Source: an uncultured Clostridiaceae bacterium (GTDB lineage Bacteria; Bacillota; Clostridia; TANB77; CAG-508). From it: DNA of 36,084 nt. The stretch covers positions 1-36,084 of the forward strand of contig CAMVIX010000009.1 of the NCBI GenBank assembly GCA_947167695.1, read 5' to 3'. Shown piece by piece: positions 20,824-28,347 of this stretch. The first letter of the stretch is position 1. The number at the start of each line of letters is the position of its first letter. The translations under genes and the position numbers were made by a program. The notes under the pieces are model-generated. The model ran no database searches, was not told the origin of the DNA, and saw only the letters and a program-made list of their open reading frames with translations.

Positions 20824-21618
20824 ATGAAAAAAATAGTTGCTATAGGTGGAGGAGAAAACGGAAGAAAAGTATCTGAAGGGATATTTAAGCCATATGAAAC
20901 AGAACCAATGGATAAAGAGATAATTAGATTGACAAAAAAAGAGAAACCAAATTTTTTGTTTCTAGCACATTCACAAGCAAGATCGATTCCAATACAGGAA
21001 TCATATTACCAAACTATGAAAAAAATATATGGCGAGAAATTTTCTTGCAACTGTAGAATGCTAAAAAGTGATGAGCTAGATAATAAAGAAAAAATTAATG
21101 AGTATATCAAATGGGCAGATATTATTTATGAGGGTGGCGGAGATACCCTTACAATGATAAATCTTTGGAAACAATATGGTTTCGACAAAATATTAAAAAA
21201 GGCTTGGAACGATGGAAAAGTAATTTGTGGAGTTTCTGCAGGTGCAATTTGCTGGTTCGATTCATGTAATTCAGATTCAATAATTATTCAAAAAGGGGAA
21301 AACAATTCTTTAATTAGTGTTGACTGTTTAGGCTGGATAAATCTTCATATTACACCTCATTGCGATGAACCAGAAAGGGAAGAAACAACAAAACAGCAAT
21401 TAAAAGAAAGTGGCAAAATAGGATTAATGCTTTCAAATTGTTCAGCAATAGAAATTATTGATGATAAGTACAGATTAATTTTTAGTAAAGTTCTTGAACA
21501 TGATATTAATGAACCATATGCATATAAAGCATATTGGGAAAATGATAAATTTATAAAAGAGAGGCTAAAAGCATCTGATGACTATTTCCATTTAAGTAAT
21601 TTATTAAACAGAAAATAG
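20824..21618 (+). CDS. Peptidase E-like (S51 family) serine peptidase
   Basis: KKIVAIGGGENGRK...GGGDTLTMINLWKQYGF...VICGVSAGAICWFDS (nucleophile elbow). Confidence 0.85.
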   Translation: MKKIVAIGGGENGRKVSEGIFKPYETEPMDKEIIRLTKKEKPNFLFLAHSQARSIPIQESYYQTMKKIYGEKFSCNCRMLKSDELDNKEKINEYIKWADIIYEGGGDTLTMINLWKQYGFDKILKKAWNDGKVICGVSAGAICWFDSCNSDSIIIQKGENNSLISVDCLGWINLHITPHCDEPEREETTKQQLKESGKIGLMLSNCSAIEIIDDKYRLIFSKVLEHDINEPYAYKAYWENDKFIKERLKASDDYFHLSNLLNRK

Positions 21619-21631
21619 AAAAAACATAGCT

Positions 21632-21680
21632 AATACAATAAAACATGGTCAGGTTTTACCTGACCATGTTTTATTGTATT
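21632..21680. terminator. Bidirectional terminator
   Basis: AATACAATAAAACATGGTCAGG-TTTTA-CCTGACCATGTTTTATTGTATT between convergent genes. Confidence 0.9.
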
Positions 21681-21688
21681 CTGAATTA

Positions 21689-22663
21689 TCAGATTCCAAA
21701 AAAACGAGCTGCATTTTTCCATAAAATGTTGTTTATCTCATTTTGAGTAAGCCCAAGAGCTTTTAACCTTGAAACTCCATCAAAATCAAGATCAACTTCT
21801 TTATTTGTGAGTTTAGAAATGGGTTTATTAACATTCCAAGGATAGTCTAAGTCAAAACAAAGTTTGTCTATAGATACCCGACTGCAAATCATTTTTAAAT
21901 AATCGGGCGTTGAATTATATAATCTGTCAGGCTCAATTTGAATCAAACTATCGGGACCTATTCCAACAACAAATAAATTCGTTGTATTAACAAAGTGTAT
22001 GGAATCTTCGTCAAGCCGAACCCCATGTGTAAGATAAAGCCGAATTCCCATTTGAACTGCAAATTTAATCCAGTTTATTGGAGAATTTGCATTTCTCAAA
22101 TAATTCAATGTCCATGTTCTAGAAGTAGAATCAATAATTTTATTAGAATCATAATCTGTATGAACAATGATGGGAACATCATATTTTTTAACAAGCTTGA
22201 AAAAATTGTTAGGTATCTCTTTAGGAGATAATCCTGCTGCAATTCCATGTACCTTAATTGCCTTTGGCTTTTCAAGTAAAAGCTGTTCAATATACCCAGG
22301 TGAATCAAAAATTGGATGAACCAAAGGTACAAAATAAAAATTAATTGATGAACGTAAGCTTAAGATGTCGTTCTTGATTACATAATTTGCCAAGGCATAT
22401 GGAGTGAGAAATGCACCAGTGTTTTTAGAGTATTCTTCACCTAAATAGCTGAATACAAATTCTTGCTGGTTAAAGTTGTATTTCCAAAGAAGGTTAATTA
22501 CTTTTTCATTAACGACAATCTTTGGAGATGGTGGTGGCATTAATAAACTGTCTGTTACACCAATGGAGGTAGCTTGTCTAGCATATTCGCCTATTTCTCC
22601 AACAAATGTATGAAACGAATCTGTTCCAATATGGCTGTGTGCATCAATAATCCGATTAGTCAT
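21689..22663 (-). CDS. Amidohydrolase-family (TIM-barrel) metal-dependent hydrolase
   Basis: NRIIDAHSHIGTDSFHTF...AIKVHGIAAG...VPIIVHTDYDS...LYLTHGVRL...LCFDLDYPW; four in-frame CGG(Arg). Confidence 0.75.
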   Translation of the reverse strand: MTNRIIDAHSHIGTDSFHTFVGEIGEYARQATSIGVTDSLLMPPPSPKIVVNEKVINLLWKYNFNQQEFVFSYLGEEYSKNTGAFLTPYALANYVIKNDILSLRSSINFYFVPLVHPIFDSPGYIEQLLLEKPKAIKVHGIAAGLSPKEIPNNFFKLVKKYDVPIIVHTDYDSNKIIDSTSRTWTLNYLRNANSPINWIKFAVQMGIRLYLTHGVRLDEDSIHFVNTTNLFVVGIGPDSLIQIEPDRLYNSTPDYLKMICSRVSIDKLCFDLDYPWNVNKPISKLTNKEVDLDFDGVSRLKALGLTQNEINNILWKNAARFFGI

Positions 22664-22751
22664 CGTTATCACCATTCCTTTCTTGAAATTATTCTGTGTT
22701 TGGAGATTTTACCAACAATGTACTGTAATGATTATACAAAATCAAAAAACA

Positions 22752-22797
22752 AATGTCAATATATTATGTTGACATTAAGCAAAAAAAATGATAAAAT
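22752..22797 (+). promoter_or_regulatory. Promoter TTGACA-N17-TAAAAT with overlapping dyad AATGTCAA-N9-TTGACATT
   Basis: Consensus -35 at 22769-22774, -10 at 22792-22797; perfect inverted repeat includes the -35. Confidence 0.65.
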
Positions 22798-22901
22798 AAT
22801 TGCGAAAAATATATTAATGGAGGTGATAGCTAAAGTCCAAATAAATAGTTGTACAATTCCATAATTTCATAACCAATCAATTAAGAAAGGAGAAACAAAA
22901 C

Positions 22902-24194
22902 ATGAAGACGCTTTATCTAAAGGACATTGGTTCAAAAATTGATGAAAATGTTGAATTGTTGGGATGGATTGCCTATAAAAGACAATCTAAAAATCATTTC
23001 TTCCTTGATATCGTCGATTCAACTGGTAAAGTACAAGTATTTTGCCATGGAATTGAAGATATTTATAAACGGGAACAATCTGTTCGTGTTCTAGGCAAAG
23101 TCATAGAAAGAAATGGAACTGTTGAGGTAATTGCTGATAAAGTGGAAATTCTGGGAGATGTTAAATTCCAAATGAGTCCCTGTCCTAGAGAACAATTTGA
23201 CGTGTTTAGCACATCATATGTTGACTATGTTCAGAAAAATAGGCACCTTTTTGTAAGAAATCCGAGGGTTATGGCTGCTTTAAAAGCGAGAGCACTTGTA
23301 ATGAGGGCAGTACATGACTGGTTTGATACAAACGGATTTTATGAGGTAACAGCTCCAATCCTTACCCCCATTCTGCTATATGATACTGAGACCGGTATAC
23401 CAGTAAATGTGAATGGACAAGATATTTTCTTGACACAATGTGTTGGATTTTACCTTGAAGCAGCTGTTCATGGGCTGGAAAAGGTATATAATATCGGTCC
23501 AAGTTTCCGCGGAATGGAAAGTATTAGCAAAAGGCATCTTACCGAATACTGGCATATCAAAGCGGAACAAGCCTTTTGCCCTTTTGATGAGTTCTTTGGA
23601 GTCGTTGAAGATTTAGTTTCTTCTGTAACTCGTATGGTTGGAGAAAATCCTGAAACGAAAGCAATTGCTAAAGAGCTCCAAACAGGTGGCTATTGTATGG
23701 ATGCAATTAATCCACCTTTCCCGCGTATAACATATCTGGATGCAGTTAAATTGCTGCAAAAAAATGGATATAATGTTGAATTTGGAAAGTCCATTAATGA
23801 TATTGGTGAAGATTTTTTAGCAGATTATTTTAAGTCTCCAGTTTGGATTACATACAATGCAAGAAGTATTGAGGGCTTTCCATATAAAATTGTAAAAGAC
23901 AATTCGGACCTTACCTATACTGCTGATTTGATTGCTACCAGAGGATTTGGTGAGATTTTGGGAATCGCCGATAAAATTGAAGAACGCGAAGAACTTGAAC
24001 AAAGACTGAAAGAAAAGGGAAAAGACAATAACAAAAAGTATGAATGGTTTAAACAACTCCGTGACTATGGTACAATACAACACTGTGGACTTGGAATGGG
24101 ATTGGAAAGATTGGTAAGATGGCTTTTCCAATTGCCACATGTCCGCGAAGCATCTGCATTTCCAAGAAGTATGGGAAGAGAAATATATCCATAA
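22902..24194 (+). CDS. Asparaginyl/aspartyl-tRNA synthetase-like protein (class IIb), cargo copy
   Basis: OB-fold N-terminus (VELLGWIAYKRQSKNHFFLDIVD), YNIGPSFRGMESISKRHLTEYWHIKAEQAF (motif 2), GLGMGLERLVRWLFQLPHVREASAFPR (motif 3). Confidence 0.85.
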   Translation: MKTLYLKDIGSKIDENVELLGWIAYKRQSKNHFFLDIVDSTGKVQVFCHGIEDIYKREQSVRVLGKVIERNGTVEVIADKVEILGDVKFQMSPCPREQFDVFSTSYVDYVQKNRHLFVRNPRVMAALKARALVMRAVHDWFDTNGFYEVTAPILTPILLYDTETGIPVNVNGQDIFLTQCVGFYLEAAVHGLEKVYNIGPSFRGMESISKRHLTEYWHIKAEQAFCPFDEFFGVVEDLVSSVTRMVGENPETKAIAKELQTGGYCMDAINPPFPRITYLDAVKLLQKNGYNVEFGKSINDIGEDFLADYFKSPVWITYNARSIEGFPYKIVKDNSDLTYTADLIATRGFGEILGIADKIEEREELEQRLKEKGKDNNKKYEWFKQLRDYGTIQHCGLGMGLERLVRWLFQLPHVREASAFPRSMGREIYP

Positions 24195-24225
24195 GAAAAT
24201 AAAAAAAGAGGGGAAGGTATTAACC

Positions 24226-25539
24226 ATGAAAAGAGTTTTTGTAAAAGAAGTCAGACCTAAAGACGAAGTCAGACTTTGCGGATTCGTATATAATATACGG
24301 AGAACTAAGAATCGCGACTTCATAATTATTCAGGATCATACTGGTATGATTCAGGTGCTCGTTGAACATGGTGATAATCCTAAGATTGCAAAAATAGTAC
24401 AAGATTTGACAATTGGATCTACTATTCAGGTTTTTGGTACAGCAATTGAAAATCCAAATGTTAAAATGGACGGAATTGAAATTATTCCATCTCAGATTAA
24501 AATCGAAACTATTGCAAAACCTATACCTATTAATAGCGAATCCAGTCAAGAAGCAATTATGGATTATCGTTGGATTAATCTGCGTGATCCAAAAGTTACA
24601 CTAATTTTTAAGGCACAGACTGTTCTGGAAGCTGCAATGCGTGAATTTTGGTTAAGCAAAGGATTTCTTGAAATGCATTCTCCAAAACTTATGGGGACCG
24701 CAAGCGAATCAGGAAGCGAACTTTTCTCACTTCCATATTTCAAAGAAAAAACGGCTTATTTGGCGCAGTCGCCTCAGTTGTATAAGCAAATGGCTATGGC
24801 TGCTGGATACCCGGGTGTCTTTGAAATAGGTCCTGTATTTAGAGCAAATCCCAGTTTTACTTCTAGACACGATACTGAGTTTACAAGTGTTGATACAGAA
24901 ATTGCTTGGATTGATTCACATGAAGATGTGATGGAATTTGAGGAACACTGGATTCGGCATATGTTTAAAAAACTCGAAAATGCGCTTGGAAGTGAAATTG
25001 AAGCTCTATATGGGATTAAACTGGAGGAAGTAAAAGTTCCGTTTCCACGAGTAACCTTTGAGCAGGCTAAAAATATCATTAAAGCCAAGGGCTATGTGTC
25101 AAACAAAGAAAACGACTTTGAGCCAGATGAAGAAAAACTTCTAGGAAGAATGTTTAAGCAAGAGACAGGGAGTGATTTTGTTTTCGTAACAGAATTCCCA
25201 ATTTCTGCTAGACCTTTTTATCATATGAGGTTTGAAGATAGACCTCATCTGACAAAAAGTTACGACCTTTTTTATAAGGGAATTGAAATAACAACAGGAG
25301 CTCAGAGGGAACATCATCCTGACATTTTGCGCAACCAAATTCTTGAAAAACAGAAAACAGAAAACGATACTAAGCTCATGGAATCTCTTCAGAATTATCT
25401 CCAATTTTTCGATTATGGAATGCCTCCACATGGAGGATTTGGTTTTGGACTGACTCGTGTTTTAATGAAGATTTTTAATCTTCAGAATGTACGTCAGGCA
25501 ACTTATTTATATCGAGGACCTAAAAGGCTTACACCGTAG
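24226..25539 (+). CDS. Aspartyl-tRNA synthetase-like protein (class IIb), cargo copy
   Basis: VRLCGFVYNIRRTKNRDFIIIQDHTGMIQVLVE, LAQSPQLYKQMAMAAGYPGVFEIGPVFRANPSFTSRHDTEFTSVDTEIAWI, GGFGFGLTRVLMKIFNLQNVRQATYLYRGPKRLTP. Confidence 0.88.
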   Translation: MKRVFVKEVRPKDEVRLCGFVYNIRRTKNRDFIIIQDHTGMIQVLVEHGDNPKIAKIVQDLTIGSTIQVFGTAIENPNVKMDGIEIIPSQIKIETIAKPIPINSESSQEAIMDYRWINLRDPKVTLIFKAQTVLEAAMREFWLSKGFLEMHSPKLMGTASESGSELFSLPYFKEKTAYLAQSPQLYKQMAMAAGYPGVFEIGPVFRANPSFTSRHDTEFTSVDTEIAWIDSHEDVMEFEEHWIRHMFKKLENALGSEIEALYGIKLEEVKVPFPRVTFEQAKNIIKAKGYVSNKENDFEPDEEKLLGRMFKQETGSDFVFVTEFPISARPFYHMRFEDRPHLTKSYDLFYKGIEITTGAQREHHPDILRNQILEKQKTENDTKLMESLQNYLQFFDYGMPPHGGFGFGLTRVLMKIFNLQNVRQATYLYRGPKRLTP

Positions 25540-25564
25540 CATAAAAATATTTTTTCATGCTATA

Positions 25565-25591
25565 AAGCAGGAAGGCATTGCCTTCCTGCTT
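25565..25591 (+). terminator. Terminator hairpin after the aspS-like gene
   Basis: AAGCAGGAAGGCATTGCCTTCCTGCTT. Confidence 0.75.
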
Positions 25592-25703
25592 ATTATATGC
25601 ACACTTTTTTTCACATCTTTTTTTTCGCGTACCTTACCCCTTAAACTTGATACACTATTTTTTGAAAATTCATTGATTTTTCGTGACTTTGAGGTTTGTC
25701 AAA

Positions 25704-25820
25704 GTATACATTTGAAGCTCTTTAAAAAAAGTGTTCAAATGTATATATTGAGATGTACATTTGAAATCAAAAAATATACATTTGAGAAAAGTTACACAAC
25801 AGATGTTTGTATACATTTGC
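25704..25820. repeat. Iteron-like cluster: five copies of (G/A)TATACATTTGA, one inverted
   Basis: GTATACATTTGA (~25704), TTCAAATGTATAT (inverted, ~25734), TGTACATTTGAA (~25754), ATATACATTTGA (~25774), GTATACATTTGC (~25809). Confidence 0.75.
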
Positions 25821-25870
25821 AATGTAATTCTTAATTTTTTATTATAAATAATCGTAGACAAGCAGCTATT

Positions 25871-25900
25871 CCCAAAGTAAACGAAGGGTGGCCTTGGGAA
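25871..25900. other. attR candidate: CCCAAAGTAAACGAAGGG + TGGCCT + TGGGAA
   Basis: See element. Confidence 0.75.
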
Positions 25901-25914
25901 AGGAGTGATTTTTA

Positions 25915-26496
25915 ATGTGGACATATGATAAGAAGTTAGAGTATCCAATTAATATAAAAAATACAAATCCGCGCTTAGCTAAAGTAATTATTTCACAATA
26001 TGGTGGACCAGATGGGGAGCTTGCAGCATCACTTAGGTATTTATCTCAAAGATTTGGAATGCCAGACCAAAAGTCTAAGGCAATATTAAATGATATAGGA
26101 ACAGAAGAATTAGCACACCTTGAGATGGTAGGTACAATAGTACACCAATTAACAAAAGATGCGTCAATAGAAGAAATAGAAAAAGCAGGCTTAGCACCGT
26201 ATTACACAGACCATGGTGTAGACGTATATCCAGTATCAGCAGCAGGAGTGCCATTTACAGCAGCATATATTGCGGCAAAAGGAGACCCAGTAGCAAACCT
26301 GCAAGAAGACTTAGCGGCAGAGCAAAAGGCAAGAGCAACTTATGAAAAACTAATAGACCTTTGCAGAGATGAGCCAGATGTAATAGACCCACTAAGATTC
26401 CTAAGACAAAGAGAAATAGTACACTTCCAACGTTTCGGAGAAGCACTAAATGGAGTGCACGAACGCTTAGCACAAAAGAAATTTTATATAAAATAG
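25915..26496 (+). CDS. cotJC: Spore coat protein CotJC (manganese-catalase family)
   Basis: MWTYDKKLEYPINIKNTNPRLAKVIISQYGGPDGELAASLRYLSQRFGMPD...GTEELAHLEMVGTIVHQL. Confidence 0.95.
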   Translation: MWTYDKKLEYPINIKNTNPRLAKVIISQYGGPDGELAASLRYLSQRFGMPDQKSKAILNDIGTEELAHLEMVGTIVHQLTKDASIEEIEKAGLAPYYTDHGVDVYPVSAAGVPFTAAYIAAKGDPVANLQEDLAAEQKARATYEKLIDLCRDEPDVIDPLRFLRQREIVHFQRFGEALNGVHERLAQKKFYIK

Positions 26497-26611
26497 AAGT
26501 TAAACCTAAGAAACCAGCTATTGGATTATAGAATGTAATGTGTGTTAGAGAGGTATTTCCTAAAATACCCCTCTACTTATTGTATAAGAAAAATCGACTT
26601 AAATGCTTGGC

Positions 26612-26667
26612 GTGAGCCAAACGGGGGACATGCCCTCGCAAAGCGAGGACTGTCCCCTTTGGCTCAC
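26612..26667. repeat. Palindromic intergenic repeat, copy C
   Basis: GTGAGCCAAACGGGGGACATGCCCTCGC-AAA-GCGAGGACTGTCCCCTTTGGCTCAC. Confidence 0.8.
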
Positions 26668-26677
26668 CTATGTTTTT

Positions 26678-26797
26678 GCATAGGAAAAATCGCACCTTTT
26701 ATGGAGCACAAAGTGCTCCGCTACGAATTATATTGCAAACGTTGTAGCGGAGAACAAGCGAAGCGCGTTCTCCATAAAGTGGCGAAGCAACCTATGT
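26678..26797. repeat. ~120-bp structured repeat, copy 1
   Basis: Near-identical to 27643-27762; nested hairpins GGAGCACAAAGTGCTCC and GGAGAAC...GTTCTCC within an outer stem TTTATGGAG...CTCCATAAA. Confidence 0.85.
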
Positions 26798-26954
26798 TTT
26801 TTGCACAGAAAAAGGCTTTTTACACACCTATATGAGATGAAAATTCTTTATAAAATAAAATAATCATATGTTTGTGTACATTTACAAAAATATCATTGAT
26901 AAAATTCATTGATTATGTTATACTAATCATATAATAAAATTATATGGAGGATCT

Positions 26955-27278
26955 ATGGAACCATTAAATATTGATATGATTAAATATTTAGTGAAGGCTG
27001 GAAATATTAGATGGACAAATCACTTAGTAATTAGGTTGTTACAAAGAAACATAACACAAAGTGATATAGAAACAGTACTATTAAACGGAGAAATAATTGA
27101 ACAATATATAAATGATTATCCATTTCCTAGTTGTTTAGTTTATGGGATAAATGAAAAAAATGATGTAATACATATAGTATGTGGTTCAAATGGAGCAGAG
27201 CTATGGCTTATTACAGCATATTTCCCAGATGATACAGAGTGGGAAAATGATAAAAAAACAAGAAAGGAGATAAAGTAG
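26955..27278 (+). CDS. DUF4258 domain protein (possible toxin)
   Basis: IRWTNHLVIRLLQRNITQSDIETVLLNGEIIEQYINDYPFPSCLVYGINEKNDVIHIVCG. Confidence 0.7.
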   Translation: MEPLNIDMIKYLVKAGNIRWTNHLVIRLLQRNITQSDIETVLLNGEIIEQYINDYPFPSCLVYGINEKNDVIHIVCGSNGAELWLITAYFPDDTEWENDKKTRKEIK

Positions 27279-27279
27279 G

Positions 27280-27513
27280 ATGAATACTTGTTTCATGTGT
27301 AAGGGAAATTTAGAAGAAAAGAAAACAACATTTATGGTTGAATTAGATAATTGTATTATAATTATAAAAAATGTGCCATCTATGGTATGCAGGCAATGCG
27401 GGGAAGTAACTTATAGTAATGAGGTTGCAAAACAAATTGAAAAACTAGTTAATTCGGTAAGAAATATACTTACAGAAATTACAGTTATTAATTATAGTGA
27501 AAAAGTTGCGTAA
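27280..27513 (+). CDS. YgiT-type zinc-finger protein (MqsA-N-like, possible antitoxin)
   Basis: CFMCKGNLEEKKTTFMVELDNCIIIIKNVPSMVCRQCGEVTYSNEVAKQIEKLV, two CXXC motifs; coupled to preceding ORF. Confidence 0.8.
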   Translation: MNTCFMCKGNLEEKKTTFMVELDNCIIIIKNVPSMVCRQCGEVTYSNEVAKQIEKLVNSVRNILTEITVINYSEKVA

Positions 27514-27609
27514 AGGAATTGTTATTTGAGGTAGTAAATTTTGTGGGCCAGCACCCATATAGGGCCAAAAGAAATGTAGGAATGATTGCACCTACCAAAT
27601 AACAATCGA

Positions 27610-27640
27610 AAAAGGACTATGGAAACATAGTCCTTTTTTC
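27610..27640 (+). terminator. Rho-independent terminator
   Basis: AAAAAGGACTATG-GAAA-CATAGTCCTTTTTT. Confidence 0.85.
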
Positions 27641-27642
27641 GT

Positions 27643-27762
27643 TGCATAGGAAAAATCGCACCTTTTATGGAGCACAAAGTGCTCCGCTACGAATTATATT
27701 GCAAACGTTGTAGCGGAGAACAAGCAAAGCGCGTTCTCCATAAAGTGGCGAAACCACCTATG
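27643..27762. repeat. ~120-bp structured repeat, copy 2
   Basis: About 3 differences from copy 1 at 26678-26797. Confidence 0.85.
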
Positions 27763-27767
27763 TTCTA

Positions 27768-27815
27768 GACAAGTAGATATTCTAAAAGTAAACGAAGGGG
27801 TGGCCTGGGAAAGAT
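27768..27815. other. Second attR-like sequence (AGACAAGTAGATATTC..AAAGTAAACGAAGGGGTGGCCTGGGAAAG)
   Basis: Close match to 25856-25903 (AGACAAGCAGCTATTCCCAAAGTAAACGAAGGGTGGCCTTGGGAAAG). Confidence 0.7.
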
Positions 27816-27829
27816 GTGCTTCTCTAAAT

Positions 27830-28288
27830 TTACTTATTCAACAAGTAAATAGCTATATTTAAGTATGTTGCAAATAATGTCCACAATAAGTATGGAATTT
27901 GTATAAGACCTGCTGTTTTATTCTTAGAATAGAACTTTACAATCATATTTATAACAAGGATTGCAAGTAGTATAATCCATACAAAAGCAAATAATCTCCA
28001 TTTTAATACGAAAAAGAAAATAGGCCACAGAGCATTTACGAATAGTTGTGCATAATAAATAGAGTTTATTTCAGAATCTACAAGAGAATTGCTTTGCAAG
28101 ATTCCATAAGAAATTCCCATTAAAACATATAGAACAGTCCATACAATAGGGAATAAAATACTAGGTGGTGCCAAAGGTGGCTTTTCAAGAGAGCCATAAT
28201 CCATTGAACCAGAAATAATAAGACCTACTAAACCACCTACAATTACAGGGATAAAAATAGATTTAGCGAAAAGCTTTAACTTAGACAT
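27830..28288 (-). CDS. tspO: TspO/MBR family protein
   Basis: SMDYGSLEKPPLAPPSILFPIVWTVLYVLMGISYG; NALWPIFFFVLKW. Confidence 0.92.
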   Translation of the reverse strand: MSKLKLFAKSIFIPVIVGGLVGLIISGSMDYGSLEKPPLAPPSILFPIVWTVLYVLMGISYGILQSNSLVDSEINSIYYAQLFVNALWPIFFFVLKWRLFAFVWIILLAILVINMIVKFYSKNKTAGLIQIPYLLWTLFATYLNIAIYLLNK

Positions 28289-28347
28289 TGCATAACCTCC
28301 TTAATCTATTTTTATTTTAAAATATAGAAAATATACATATAAAAGTC

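Larger units (their letters stand above)
18856..25894. mobile_element. ~7.03 kb serine-recombinase integrative element inserted at the cotJB/cotJC junction
   Basis: TGGCCT direct repeats at 18856-18861 and 25889-25894; inner ends CCTTCGTTTAAATTGGG and CCCAAAGTAAACGAAGG are imperfect inverted repeats; recombinase ends at the left boundary; deletion restores CotJB ...EPWPWERSDF* and TAATG overlap with cotJC. Confidence 0.88.

Noticed and set aside
22574-22864. 96-aa + strand ORF overlapping the amidohydrolase start as a gene
   Set aside because: Mostly antisense to the amidohydrolase and contains the promoter region; only the last 15 codons could be a leader peptide, without further support.
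25487-25834. 115-aa + strand ORF after the aspS-like gene
   Set aside because: Overlaps the end of the aspS-like gene, runs through a terminator and the iteron repeats; composition is non-coding.
26542-26835. 97-aa ORF after cotJC
   Set aside because: Runs through the palindromic repeat and the structured repeat; no protein-like conservation visible.
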